Shown: positions 43,133-52,286 of the stretch, piece after piece | How the letters are laid out: each line of letters opens with the position of its first letter | Position numbering within the stretch: position 1 is the first letter of the stretch | NCBI GenBank assembly: GCA_001874325.1 | Contig: MPCW01000012.1 | Span: 44,688-108,687 of the forward strand | DNA: 64,000 nucleotides | Reading direction: 5' to 3' | Source: Flavobacterium sp. MedPE-SWcel | Lineage (GTDB): Bacteria > Bacteroidota > Bacteroidia > Flavobacteriales > Flavobacteriaceae | Notes under the pieces: model-generated | Seen by the model: the letters and a program-made list of their open reading frames with translations, nothing else | Databases searched by the model: none | Told to the model about the DNA's origin: nothing | Program-made: the position numbers and the translations under genes

Positions 43133-44874
43133 TTATATATCTAAATCGAATGTTTTGCGAAGTACTTCTACAGCGGGGTTAATGGCCTTTAGCTTCTCAT
43201 ATTTTTCATCGGGAGTAAAAGCGTGTTTTTTACTAACCTTTTCGTTTACATGAGTATTTATAACAATATCGTGGTTGTGTAACTTACCACGCATATAGCC
43301 TAATAACTCTATTTTACCATTATCAAAATCTACTTTTGAGCCTTCATTTGGTAACTCTAACTCTATGGTAAAGCCATCTTTTGCTACTACAGGATCATTA
43401 ATTTGCATGTACGTAGACATTATTTTCTGACCAGTATCGCTAAGACGTTGTGCAAATTTATTCCACATCAATAGCATATCTGTTTCAGTAAAAGACTCTG
43501 TAGGTAATTGGTCTTTATTTTTCTGTCCTGCTTTTTGGCTTTCGGCTAGTTCTCGTTTCTTTTTAATACTAGATAATGAAAATGCCGATACTTTTCGCTC
43601 ATTATTACCTTCTTGTTTAAGTGTTACAGGAGGTTTTGCAATTGTAGGAGCTTTAGCTACTGGTTGCGCAGGAGGTGTGTTATTTACAGCCTTTTCAGGT
43701 GTAGGTGTATTATTATTTGTAGTAGGTTGCTGATTAGCAGGTGCAGTTGCCTGTGTCGTAGCTCCCTCTTTAAAATAATCAGGAGGAATTATAAATTGGT
43801 CAACTTTTTTTTTTCTCCATCAAAAGTGATAGAGGCAAGCTGCATAAGACAAAGTTCGACCAGTAGTCGTTGGTTTTGACTGTTTTTGTATTTCAAGTCA
43901 CAATCGTTAGCAATATCAATACCTTCTAGTAAAAATTCTTGACTTGCGTTTTGTGCTTGTTTGTTATACAGTTGTTGTGCAGCCTCTCCAGCTTCTAGTA
44001 AGACTAGTGTTGAGGGGTTTTTACAAACTAACAAATCACGGAAGTGAGAGGCAAGCCCCGCTACAAAATGATGTGCATCGAAACCTTTAGCTAGTATATC
44101 ATTAAAAGAAAGTAACAATTGCGGGATGTTATTTTCTAATATCAAGTCAGTTACTTTAACGTAGTACTCATAGTCAAGTACATTTAAGTTTTCGGTAACA
44201 GCCTGTCTCGTTAGGTTAGTACCGCAATAACTCACTACTCTATCAAATATAGAGAGTGCGTCACGCATGGCACCATCTGCTTTTTGGGCTATAATATGTA
44301 GTGCATCATCCTCAAAGGTAATGCCTTGACTTGTTGCTACTTCAGCAAGATGTTCTTTAGCATCTTTTACCGTAATTCGTTTAAAATCGAATATTTGGCA
44401 ACGCGATAATATAGTAGGTATTATTTTGTGCTTCTCGGTAGTGGCTAGTATAAATATAGCATGCTTTGGTGGCTCTTCTAGTGTTTTTAGGAAAGCGTTA
44501 AAAGCCGCTTGAGATAACATGTGTACCTCATCTATAATATATACTTTATACTTACCTGTTTGTGGCGGTATACGTACTTGATCGATAAGATTACGAATAT
44601 CATCTACCGAGTTATTTGAGGCTGCATCCAGCTCAAATACATTGAAGGTAAAATCTTCGTTAGGGTCATCATAGCCTTCCTGATTAATCTTTCGGGCAAG
44701 AATACGCGCACAAGTAGTTTTTCCCACTCCACGAGGTCCTGTAAACAGTAAAGCCTGTGCTAAGTGGTTGTTTTCTATAGCGTTTAGCAAAGTATTGGTA
44801 ATAGCCTGCTGCCCCACAACATCTTTAAATGTTTGCGGACGGTATTTGCGAGCTGATACAATAAACTGTTCCAT
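43133..44874 (-). CDS. dnaX: DNA polymerase III subunit gamma/tau, with a 10-A slippage site
   Basis: This is the clamp-loader ATPase of the replisome. Walker A is GPRGVGKTT at about residues 46-54, with Walker B YIIDEVHML and sensor ATTEKHKIIPTILSRCQ. The four-cysteine zinc finger of E. coli DnaX is not present. In the zero frame the protein ends after 361 residues (FDGEKKKLTNL) at 43789-43791. With one more A in the run at 43805-43814 the frame continues VDQFIIPPDYFKEG and on without a stop. It passes through a Pro/Thr-rich linker and a charged helical region to the C-terminal domain, ending at 43133. That form is 580 residues, the normal tau length. Programmed slippage or an indel error are both possible. 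Confidence 0.9.
43805..43814 (-). other. Poly-A slippage site in dnaX
   Basis: On the coding (minus) strand GGAG is followed by exactly ten A residues and then GTTGACC. The zero frame reads GAA AAA AAA AAG TTG and stops five codons later. The -1 frame reads on into the tau tail. Poly-A runs support transcript slippage in Thermus thermophilus dnaX, and E. coli uses A AAA AAG for programmed ribosomal frameshifting. Which mechanism acts here is unknown. Confidence 0.6.
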
Positions 44875-44890
44875 AGAATTTAGTGAGTAA

Positions 44891-44921
44891 CAAATATAGT
44901 AATTGCCAGTGCAATGGCAAT
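44891..44921 (-). promoter_or_regulatory. dnaX promoter with inverted repeat
   Basis: On the minus strand TATATTTG (44898 to 44891) is a -7 element 16 bases before the dnaX ATG. Immediately upstream ATTGCCA at 44902-44908 pairs exactly with TGGCAAT at 44915-44921, inside the promoter spacer. This is a candidate operator. Confidence 0.4.
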
Positions 44922-45078
44922 ATTTTTAGGTTTCTAAATATGTAAAACTTATTAACGAATTTTGATTTGTATTAACAATCAGTTAGTTAATAAAGACGTT
45001 AGTTTTTAGTCGCAGTTACGACCAAAGTATTCAGTTACTTTAAGCTTTAAGACTTTTTACTTTGGACTTAAAAAAGAG

Positions 45079-45086
45079 TACCTTTG
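45079..45086 (+). promoter_or_regulatory. -7 promoter element of rnpB
   Basis: TACCTTTG matches TAnnTTTG, 4 bases before the predicted 5' end of the RNase P RNA. A TTTG at 45061-45064 is a possible but closely spaced -33. Confidence 0.6.
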
Positions 45087-45090
45087 CGCC

Positions 45091-45395
45091 GCAGGTCGCC
45101 TTATCGCTTTGTTTTTAACGAAGAGGAAAGTCCGGACACCATAGGGCAGCATAGCGGGTAACGCCCGTCACCACGCTTTAGCGCGGGAGGACAAGTGCAG
45201 CAGAAAGAATGTACAGGTAATGCTGTAGTGAAACCAGGTAAACTCTATGCGGTGCAATGTCAAGTATACCAGCAATTAAGGGCTGCTCGCCCAATGCTGG
45301 AGGGTAGACAGATGGAGCATAATAGTAATGTTATGCCTAGATAAATGATAAGGATTTCTTTTACTAGAAATACAGAATCCGGCTTATAGACCTGC
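45091..45395 (+). ncRNA. rnpB: RNase P RNA, bacterial type A
   Basis: This is the catalytic RNA that trims the 5' leader of pre-tRNA. The conserved P4-region sequence GAGGAAAGTCCGGAC is near 45121-45135 and its 3' partner ACAGAATCCGGCTTATAG near 45372-45389. The terminal helix P1 is GCAGGTC (45091-45097) with GACCTGC (45389-45395). The central part has the usual AGGGTAGACAG segment. The last 12 bases overlap the 3' end of the convergent SIR2 gene. Confidence 0.93.
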
Positions 45396-46973
45396 TTTAT
45401 TTTTGTATTTCAGAAAGTCATATAGGCAAATTAACTTCCTAAAATGTGTCCCTAATTTACTATCCTTTAATAGATCTTTGTTTTCGACTAAATAGGAATT
45501 TAGATCTTCTAAGTTAATTTTATCGTTCTGTAGTAAAGGTGTGTACATTATTATGTGAAGGTGATTACTATTTAAACTTTTGATTAACTCCTTAAATGTA
45601 GAATAGGTACTATTTACTTCACCTCTTTTTTTAATATAATTTTTAACAGGATAAAAGCTATTAATACTAACATTGTTTACTCTTTCGATAAAAGCAGGTG
45701 AAAATTCATCTACATCTATGTTTTTGTCAAGTTTACCATCTTTATTTAGTAAACCTGCTAAATATAAATGTTTGAAATATGGGATGTACTTTCCTTTTAA
45801 TACAGGTAGACATAATTTAGAAATTTGTAAAGGCTCCCATTCACGATCCTCTATTGAATCGGATAAGACATCAATTAATTCAAGGCCTTTAATTCCTACT
45901 TTGGCAAATTTATCTTTAAGACCTACTCCATAGACAAATTCAGCATTATGTAACTTTTCAATATTATCAAGGTTATCAGCAACGTATATTTTAGATTTGG
46001 ATGAATTTGATTTAACGAAATCATATACCATACCTTTCATTTGACGAAGAACTCTAATAGGTAATTTCCTTTTATTATCAGCTAAAACAGTATAAACGTC
46101 AACATAACTATTTAATGTAATTAATTTTATGGGTAAAACGGTACCAGAAATTAGAATGGTACTATCTATGATTGAGGTTTTTGTAACTTTAGGATCCCAT
46201 TGACAGAATATTAATCGATCTTTTAGTTTTTCAATTTTATCTTTAGTAAGACATTTTATTATTGATTTTAAAATCAATTGAATATTTTTATCATCTAAGC
46301 TATATCCAATAAAAATTACAGGATTTTCAATGAAAGTAGTTAATAATTTAGCTGCTAAATATTGATTACGATCTTCAAATCCATTATAATCCTCATCAGT
46401 TAGAACTAATGAATTGGGTTTTGATACACATCCATGAATTTTATAAATTTCTCCAATTGAATATAAGTCTGAAAAAATTAATTCTTCCTGTCCTATAAAT
46501 TTATTAAAATCAGGAAAAATATTTTCTAAAAAAACATCCCAGTTTGTAGTTATAATCCCATCAATATTAATTTTTTTTAATAGATTAAGTTCTTCTTTAT
46601 TTACTTCATTATCTGTTAATTCAGTTCCAGAATCAATTGATAGCGATATTTCATATTTTAGAGGTGAATATTTTGTTTCAGCTTTATCTTCAAATTTAGT
46701 TCTACTCTCTGAAAACTTGTCGTTACTCCACCAAATTCCGTTGAAATCATTACCTATTATTGAAGCAATTTTAGGCAAATCAGAATTAGCATTTGATTTG
46801 TAATAATTATAGGGTTTAGGTAATCCTAGTTTTTTACATTGTTGTATTAATAAACTCTCCCATGTTGGCAATCCAAGATATCTTCTAGAAAAACCAGAGC
46901 CTATAAATAAAAAAGGAGATGTAGAAAATTTTGATATATGTTTCGAGAATTCGGAGTTGAAATCTTCTTTCAT
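45384..46973 (-). CDS. SIR2-domain protein, candidate anti-phage NADase
   Basis: This 529-residue protein has an N-terminal SIR2-like domain (about residues 15-245). It carries the nucleotide loop GSGFS at 25-29, TTNWD at 142-146 (with the catalytic Asn144), HG at 180-181 (catalytic His) and GYSLDDKN at 223-230. That is the set seen in defence-associated SIR2 NADases rather than housekeeping deacetylases, whose zinc cysteines are absent. The C-terminal 280 residues match no family I know. They are helical, with a charged motif VYGVGLKDKFAKVG near 345. No partner helicase follows. It is tandem to rsmD, 43 bases after it, and ends inside rnpB. The sequence looks more AT-rich than its neighbours. 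Confidence 0.82.
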   Translation of the reverse strand: MKEDFNSEFSKHISKFSTSPFLFIGSGFSRRYLGLPTWESLLIQQCKKLGLPKPYNYYKSNANSDLPKIASIIGNDFNGIWWSNDKFSESRTKFEDKAETKYSPLKYEISLSIDSGTELTDNEVNKEELNLLKKINIDGIITTNWDVFLENIFPDFNKFIGQEELIFSDLYSIGEIYKIHGCVSKPNSLVLTDEDYNGFEDRNQYLAAKLLTTFIENPVIFIGYSLDDKNIQLILKSIIKCLTKDKIEKLKDRLIFCQWDPKVTKTSIIDSTILISGTVLPIKLITLNSYVDVYTVLADNKRKLPIRVLRQMKGMVYDFVKSNSSKSKIYVADNLDNIEKLHNAEFVYGVGLKDKFAKVGIKGLELIDVLSDSIEDREWEPLQISKLCLPVLKGKYIPYFKHLYLAGLLNKDGKLDKNIDVDEFSPAFIERVNNVSINSFYPVKNYIKKRGEVNSTYSTFKELIKSLNSNHLHIIMYTPLLQNDKINLEDLNSYLVENKDLLKDSKLGTHFRKLICLYDFLKYKNKAGL

Positions 46974-47016
46974 TTTAGTATAAATAGTTGGAATGCATAA
47001 ATATACTAATTTTAGA

Positions 47017-47556
47017 TTATTCTAATTCAAAAAAAGAAAAAATAGAACCACCATATTTTTTACTAAACGACCAGTTTTCTACATGTTCTAACGAGGTATG
47101 TTTAGAATGTTCTATAATCATCATGCCTTCCTCGTTCAATAAGTTATTCTTGAAAGCAAGAACAGCTACATCTTCAAATTGTTTTTCGGTAAAATCATAA
47201 GGAGGATCGGCAACAATAATATCATAAGTAGATTTGTTACGCTCTAAAAATTTATATACATCACTCTTTATAGCAGAAATATTAAAATCAAGCTCTTCGG
47301 TAGTCTTTTTAATGTATTTAACACAGCCAAAATCACCATCTACAGCCGTAATATTATCTACACCACGAGAAGCAAACTCATAACTAAGATTACCAGTACC
47401 CGAAAAAAGATCTAGCACCTTAAGCCCTTCAAAATTAAAATGATTGTTTAGTATATTAAACAAAGCCTCTTTGCTCATATCGGTTGTGGGGCGTACAGGT
47501 AGGTTTTTTGGCGCAGTTAGTCGTCTCCCTTTATATTTACCAGATATTATTCTCAT
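47017..47556 (-). CDS. rsmD: 16S rRNA (guanine966-N2)-methyltransferase
   Basis: This 179-residue SAM-dependent methyltransferase acts on the 30S subunit. It begins MRIISGKYKGRRLTAP, the RsmD start motif. The SAM motif is VLDLFSGTGNLSYEFASRG and the catalytic DPPYDF motif is IIVADPPYDFTEKQFE. Its start overlaps the end of the DUF3822 gene by four bases (ATGA), so they are translationally coupled. The downstream SIR2 gene begins 43 bases later. Confidence 0.96.
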   Translation of the reverse strand: MRIISGKYKGRRLTAPKNLPVRPTTDMSKEALFNILNNHFNFEGLKVLDLFSGTGNLSYEFASRGVDNITAVDGDFGCVKYIKKTTEELDFNISAIKSDVYKFLERNKSTYDIIVADPPYDFTEKQFEDVAVLAFKNNLLNEEGMMIIEHSKHTSLEHVENWSFSKKYGGSIFSFFELE

Positions 47557-48356
47557 GCGTTAAGTAGTATGTAATGTTGTGTTGCATCAATGCTGTTAAT
47601 CTTATATTTTTCTTGTAATGCTTCGGTATCTAAAAACGAAATATTACGAATGTAGGTATAAGCAAGCGTGTAACACGGATTAGTTTTATTTATTTCTCCT
47701 AGTAATACAACCTTTACCGTTTCGGGGTTAAGTAATAGTTGCTCCATAGTAAACAGTAAATAGTACAAAAAGTCTTCAGAAATATTATATTCAAAAGAGT
47801 TGTACAGTAGTAATTTTTGATTTTGTACCACAACAATCTCAAAATGAGTTTTTTGCATGTGTACAAAAACTTGTTTTTCGTCTATATTTTTAGATGAATC
47901 TAACAACCTAGCAACCAGTAAACTATTTGCATTTTTATAGTCAAACATTCCAAAACGATCTATCAAGTAGTTGTTTATATTTACTTGTGGTACGTGTACA
48001 TTGTTAATGTCATAATTACCTAAAATATCATAAGTAAAAAAGTCAGTATCAAAAACTTTAGTGTTGTACTGTAAATAACTACCCAAAAACTTTTCGTCAA
48101 ACAAAGCGTGAGGTACAAAAGTATTAAGGCTATTGTCGTGCAGTACCACTATATCATCATACTCCATTTTTAACTCAGGATGTTCTACAAAAAGTTTCCA
48201 TAATTCATCCTCAATAGGCTGAAATTTAGAGAAAGTACTACTACTTATTTCTGACAGCGTATTGTCTATTGTATTAATAATACAAAAAGACATACCGCCT
48301 AGACCAATTTGTAGTACGAGTTTTTTATAATTTTTTGTAGTAATGGTAGTATTCAT
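47553..48356 (-). CDS. DUF3822 family protein
   Basis: From the ATG at 48354-48356 this is 267 residues. The pattern of KKLVLQIGLGGMSFCIIN at the N-terminus and VVVQNQKLLLYNSFEYNISEDFLYYL in the middle matches DUF3822, a Bacteroidota family with an actin-like/ASKHA-type fold. The biochemical function is unknown. It is coupled to rsmD by a four-base overlap, as in many relatives, suggesting a role linked to ribosome maturation. A TTG start two codons upstream is unlikely. Confidence 0.82.
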   Translation of the reverse strand: MNTTITTKNYKKLVLQIGLGGMSFCIINTIDNTLSEISSSTFSKFQPIEDELWKLFVEHPELKMEYDDIVVLHDNSLNTFVPHALFDEKFLGSYLQYNTKVFDTDFFTYDILGNYDINNVHVPQVNINNYLIDRFGMFDYKNANSLLVARLLDSSKNIDEKQVFVHMQKTHFEIVVVQNQKLLLYNSFEYNISEDFLYYLLFTMEQLLLNPETVKVVLLGEINKTNPCYTLAYTYIRNISFLDTEALQEKYKINSIDATQHYILLNA

Positions 48357-48427
48357 TAACAAGTGTGGTTATAGGTACAAATTTACATCTTTTTTGGTAG
48401 AAGCAGAGATACTCTTTAAAATCATGT

Positions 48428-48435
48428 TATCTTTG
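48428..48435 (+). promoter_or_regulatory. -7 promoter element of the RecD-like helicase operon
   Basis: TATCTTTG matches TAnnTTTG, 32 bases before the helicase ATG. Confidence 0.5.
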
Positions 48436-48467
48436 ATTTTTTAATACACGACAATTTATCCTACTGC

Positions 48468-49889
48468 ATGAATTCAGGTTTATTTTATAAATTACTGCGT
48501 CAAAATTTTCCGTTTGAGCCTACATTAAAACAAGATATTTTTCTCGAAAAGATAGCCACTTTTGTTACTAATACTAACGATGACGAGCTTTTTGTGCTAA
48601 AAGGTTATGCAGGAACAGGAAAAACAACAGTAATTTCTACTATTGTAAACCATTTGCGCGATGCTAATAAAAAATATGTATTACTAGCCCCTACAGGTAG
48701 GGCAGCAAAAGTAATATCGGGCTATTCGCAAAAACCAGCTTTTACCATACACAAACGTATTTATTTCCCTAAAAAGGGGAGTGGTGGTACAGTAGGGTTT
48801 ACCATGCAGCCTAATAAGTTTAAAAACACCATTTTTTTAGTAGATGAGGCTTCTATGATATCCGATACAGCTTCGGAATCTAAAATGTATGAGAATGGGT
48901 CGTTATTAGACGATTTAATGCAGTATGTATATGTTGGACAAAATTGTAAAATGATATTGATAGGTGATACTGCACAGTTACCACCCGTAAACTCTGATAT
49001 GAGTCCTGCCTTAGATATTGATACACTAGGAATGCATTATCTAAAAGATGTACAGCAAATAGAACTAGACGAGGTAATGCGACAAGAAAATAACTCGGGT
49101 ATATTATACAATGCTACCGAGTTACGCGAAATATTAAAATCATCTTTTGTAGATACTTTTCAGTTTAAACTAAGAGGGTTTAAAGATATCACTCGCCTTG
49201 TAGATGGGTATGATATTGAAGATGCTATTAATCAAGCTTATAGTAATTATAGTATAGAAGATACTGCTTTTATAGTACGGTCTAACAAGCGTGCTAACCA
49301 ATATAATCAGCAAATACGCTTTAAAATATTAGGTCGCGAGAGCGAACTATCATCGGGAGATTTCTTGATGGTAGTAAAAAATAATTATTTTTGGCTTAAC
49401 GAAAAATCCGAAGCTGGTTTTATTGCCAATGGTGATATTATAGAAGTTCTTGAAATTTTTAGAATTGAAGAGCTGTACGGCTTTAAGTTTGCCCGAGTAA
49501 AAATAAGAATGGTAGATTATCCTGACCAAATACCTTTTGAAACGGTATTATTATTAGATACCATAAGTAGCGAGTCGGCATCGTTAACCTACGAAGAGTC
49601 AAACCGATTGTATGAAGAAGTACAAAAGGATTATGAAGGAGAAACGAAATATAAAAAGTTTTTAAAGACAAAAAACAACCCGCACTTTAATGCCCTGCAA
49701 GTAAAGTTTTCTTATGCCATGACGTGTCATAAATCGCAAGGAGGACAGTGGAATACAGTGTTTATAGAACAACCTTACTTACCTGATGGTATTAATCGTG
49801 ATTATATAAGATGGTTATATACCGCAGCCACTAGAGCGCAAAGTAAATTATACCTGATAGGGTTTAAGGATGAAAATTTTGAAGAATAG
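48468..49889 (+). CDS. ATP-dependent RecD-like DNA helicase
   Basis: This 473-residue superfamily 1B helicase has Walker A in VLKGYAGTGKTTVISTIV (about residues 43-60) and motif II FLVDEASMIS. The GDTAQLPPVNSDMSPALD segment and the C-terminal UvrD-like domain with SYAMTCHKSQGGQWNTVFIE and YTAATRAQSKLYLIG complete it. Such proteins resemble RecD2 without its N-terminal extension. It is the first gene of an operon with kdsB (18-base gap). It is a core flavobacterial gene and I do not link it to the SIR2 gene nearby. Confidence 0.9.
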   Translation: MNSGLFYKLLRQNFPFEPTLKQDIFLEKIATFVTNTNDDELFVLKGYAGTGKTTVISTIVNHLRDANKKYVLLAPTGRAAKVISGYSQKPAFTIHKRIYFPKKGSGGTVGFTMQPNKFKNTIFLVDEASMISDTASESKMYENGSLLDDLMQYVYVGQNCKMILIGDTAQLPPVNSDMSPALDIDTLGMHYLKDVQQIELDEVMRQENNSGILYNATELREILKSSFVDTFQFKLRGFKDITRLVDGYDIEDAINQAYSNYSIEDTAFIVRSNKRANQYNQQIRFKILGRESELSSGDFLMVVKNNYFWLNEKSEAGFIANGDIIEVLEIFRIEELYGFKFARVKIRMVDYPDQIPFETVLLLDTISSESASLTYEESNRLYEEVQKDYEGETKYKKFLKTKNNPHFNALQVKFSYAMTCHKSQGGQWNTVFIEQPYLPDGINRDYIRWLYTAATRAQSKLYLIGFKDENFEE

Positions 49890-49907
49890 TAAAACACAAC
49901 AATAAAT

Positions 49908-50639
49908 ATGAAGATAATAGCCGTTATACCTGCACGATATGCTAGTACTCGTTTCCCTGCTAAATTAATGCAAGATTTAGGAGGTAAAACTGTAATTAAC
50001 CGTACTTATGAGGCTGCTGTAAATACATGCTTATTTGATGATGTTTTTGTAGTAACTGATTCTGATATTATTTTTGATGAGATAATAAGCAATGGTGGTA
50101 AAGCTATAATGAGTGTAAAAGAACACGAAAGTGGTAGCGACCGTATAGCTGAAGCAGTAGAACACATGGATGTTGATATTGTTGTAAATGTGCAAGGAGA
50201 TGAACCTTTTATAAATAAAGAACCATTAGAAGAAGTATTAGAAGTATTTAAAAATGATACCGCTCGTGAGGTTGATTTGGCTTCTTTAATGATGCATATT
50301 ACAGATAAAGAGGAAGTTGAAAATCCTAATAATGTGAAAGTTGTAGTAGATCAGAAAAACTTTGCATTATATTTTTCACGTTCTGTAATTCCTTATCCAA
50401 GAGATACAGAAGCAGGAGTGAGATATTTTAAGCACATTGGTATCTATGCTTTTAGAAAACATGCTTTGCTTGATTTTTACAATTTACCAATGCAATCTTT
50501 AGAGGCTTCTGAGAAACTGGAGCAATTACGTTACCTAGAATATAGCAAGAAAATAAAAATGGTAGAAACCAGTCATGCCGGTATTGGTATTGATACTCCT
50601 GAAGATTTAGAGAAGGCAAGAAAAATGCTTATTAAATAA
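49908..50639 (+). CDS. kdsB: 3-deoxy-manno-octulosonate cytidylyltransferase
   Basis: This enzyme activates KDO with CTP to CMP-KDO for lipopolysaccharide inner core. The 243 residues include the N-terminal [20 protein letters not shown], the [13 protein letters not shown] segment, [10 protein letters not shown] and the C-terminal [16 protein letters not shown] and [18 protein letters not shown]. It is the second gene after the RecD-like helicase and is followed at 7 bases by marC. Confidence 0.97.
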   Translation: MKIIAVIPARYASTRFPAKLMQDLGGKTVINRTYEAAVNTCLFDDVFVVTDSDIIFDEIISNGGKAIMSVKEHESGSDRIAEAVEHMDVDIVVNVQGDEPFINKEPLEEVLEVFKNDTAREVDLASLMMHITDKEEVENPNNVKVVVDQKNFALYFSRSVIPYPRDTEAGVRYFKHIGIYAFRKHALLDFYNLPMQSLEASEKLEQLRYLEYSKKIKMVETSHAGIGIDTPEDLEKARKMLIK

Positions 50640-50646
50640 ACAACAA

Positions 50647-51255
50647 ATGGAGAGTCTATATACTTATGCACTAACCGTATTTATGAGCTTCTTTGCTATA
50701 ATGAACCCTATAGCCAATACCCCTATTTTTTTGGGTTTGGTTGAAGGTGAAGATAAAGCAACTAAGAAAAAGATAGCTAAAACAGCATCGATAACTGCTT
50801 TTGTAATAGTGGTTAGTTTTATTATAGCAGGAAAATATATTTTTGAGTTATTCGGGATAACAATTCCTGCTTTTAAAATAACAGGAGGAATACTTATATT
50901 TTATGTAGGTTTTGAAATGTTGATTTCTCAAAAATCTAAAGTACATAATAACAATGTTTCTGATGATAAAAATAGTATTGCTATATCACCTTTAGCAATA
51001 CCTATTCTTGCAGGACCAGGTACAATTGTAACAGCTATGAATAATGTTACAAATTCCGATTTTACTCATATGGGTATAGTTATAGCTGTTTTTGGATTAA
51101 TGATTTTTATGACCTATTTAGCTTTTTCATTAAGTGATTTAATTGTAGAAAAAGTAGGAGCTAATTTAATAGCTGTAGTAGGTAAATTAATGGGATTAAT
51201 TTTAGCAATAATTGGTACAGGTATGGTTATAGAAGGGATTAAGCTAGTTTTTTAA
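50647..51255 (+). CDS. MarC-family membrane protein
   Basis: This 202-residue inner-membrane protein has six predicted helices. The first contains FFAIMNPIANTPIFLGLV and the middle one AIPILAGPGTIVTAMNN, both typical of MarC/UPF0056. MarC was once linked to multidrug resistance, but the role is unproven. It is 7 bases after kdsB and 10 bases before the acyltransferase gene, within one operon. Confidence 0.92.
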   Translation: MESLYTYALTVFMSFFAIMNPIANTPIFLGLVEGEDKATKKKIAKTASITAFVIVVSFIIAGKYIFELFGITIPAFKITGGILIFYVGFEMLISQKSKVHNNNVSDDKNSIAISPLAIPILAGPGTIVTAMNNVTNSDFTHMGIVIAVFGLMIFMTYLAFSLSDLIVEKVGANLIAVVGKLMGLILAIIGTGMVIEGIKLVF

Positions 51256-51265
51256 ATTTTTAAAA

Positions 51266-52273
51266 ATGAGTAATATAAGTAAACGATTAGATTTTTTAGA
51301 CTTCTTACGTTTTATAGCCGCGTTTACTGTTATTATTCAACATGTATTTGAAAGTACATACTCTAGTTTTTCTCACTTTACAACAAATTATTTTCAGTTT
51401 GGAGTTTTTGGAGTTTCACTATTTTTTTTAATAAGCGGTTTTGTCGTACCCGTATCGCTTGAAAGACACAACTCATTACAATCTTTTTGGAAGAGTAGAA
51501 TATTTAGACTTTTCCCTCTTTACATTCTTAGTATCATATTACATATTGTACTAGTAAAATTTGATTTTCTAGAAGGCATCATGCCTAGTACAATGTCGAT
51601 ATTAACTAATCTTACAATGTTAGCTAAGTTTATGGGGCAACCATTAATTGAGCTTATTTACTGGACATTAAATGTAGAGATGGCATTCTATATTATTACT
51701 AGCTTTTTTTACTTAATAAAAGTGCTAAACAAAACATTATTGTTAGCATTTGTAAGCTTAATAGGAGTAATTCTGTTGAATTTTATACCAGTAGTCCTGT
51801 TTGATTTTTACATTTCAGGGTGGAGTCTTGTTCTATATATAGCTATGATGTTTACAGGCACTGTTTATTTCCGATTTATGAGAGGGGAAATAGCATTACA
51901 AAAACTTATATTAACTATAATTACTGCTATTTCTGTTGTACTTCTAGTATCATATACTAATTTACAAGGTAGAACGGATATTCTTTTAGGAGATAGAAGT
52001 TTTACTTCGGTAGTTACAGCTATAGTTTCAGCATATACTATTTTCTCATTACTTTATATTTTTAAAAGTTATACTTATCCTAAGATGTTATTATTTGGAG
52101 GACGTATAAGTTATTCGCTTTACCTTATGCAAGTAGCCATAATACCTGTCGTTTTTTATTATTTAGATAAAGGTATTTTTAGCTGTATTATTTGTTTTAT
52201 AGCAATAACAACTACTTCAATAGTAACTTATTACTTTGTAGAGAAACCTTTTATTAAAATAGGGAAAAAGTAA
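51266..52273 (+). CDS. Membrane acyltransferase, OafA/YrhL type (Acyl_transf_3)
   Basis: This 335-residue integral membrane protein has about ten helices. The N-terminal motif RLDFLDFLRFIAAFTVIIQH has the conserved Arg/His, and the ISGFVVPVSLERH stretch follows. The family transfers acyl groups to sugars or polysaccharides at the membrane, such as O-acetylation of LPS or exopolysaccharide. The substrate here is unknown. The position after kdsB fits an envelope role. It is the last gene of the operon. Confidence 0.9.
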   Translation: MSNISKRLDFLDFLRFIAAFTVIIQHVFESTYSSFSHFTTNYFQFGVFGVSLFFLISGFVVPVSLERHNSLQSFWKSRIFRLFPLYILSIILHIVLVKFDFLEGIMPSTMSILTNLTMLAKFMGQPLIELIYWTLNVEMAFYIITSFFYLIKVLNKTLLLAFVSLIGVILLNFIPVVLFDFYISGWSLVLYIAMMFTGTVYFRFMRGEIALQKLILTIITAISVVLLVSYTNLQGRTDILLGDRSFTSVVTAIVSAYTIFSLLYIFKSYTYPKMLLFGGRISYSLYLMQVAIIPVVFYYLDKGIFSCIICFIAITTTSIVTYYFVEKPFIKIGKK

Positions 52274-52286
52274 TATAAGTATTTTA

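Noticed and set aside
46974..47016. att-like repeat of the rnpB 3' end next to the SIR2 gene
   Set aside because: I compared the rnpB 3' end (45372-45395) with this gap by eye and saw no direct repeat of useful length.
48468..49889. RecD-like helicase as a partner in a SIR2-helicase defence system
   Set aside because: It is separated from the SIR2 gene by rsmD and DUF3822, lies on the other strand, and is in a core operon with kdsB.
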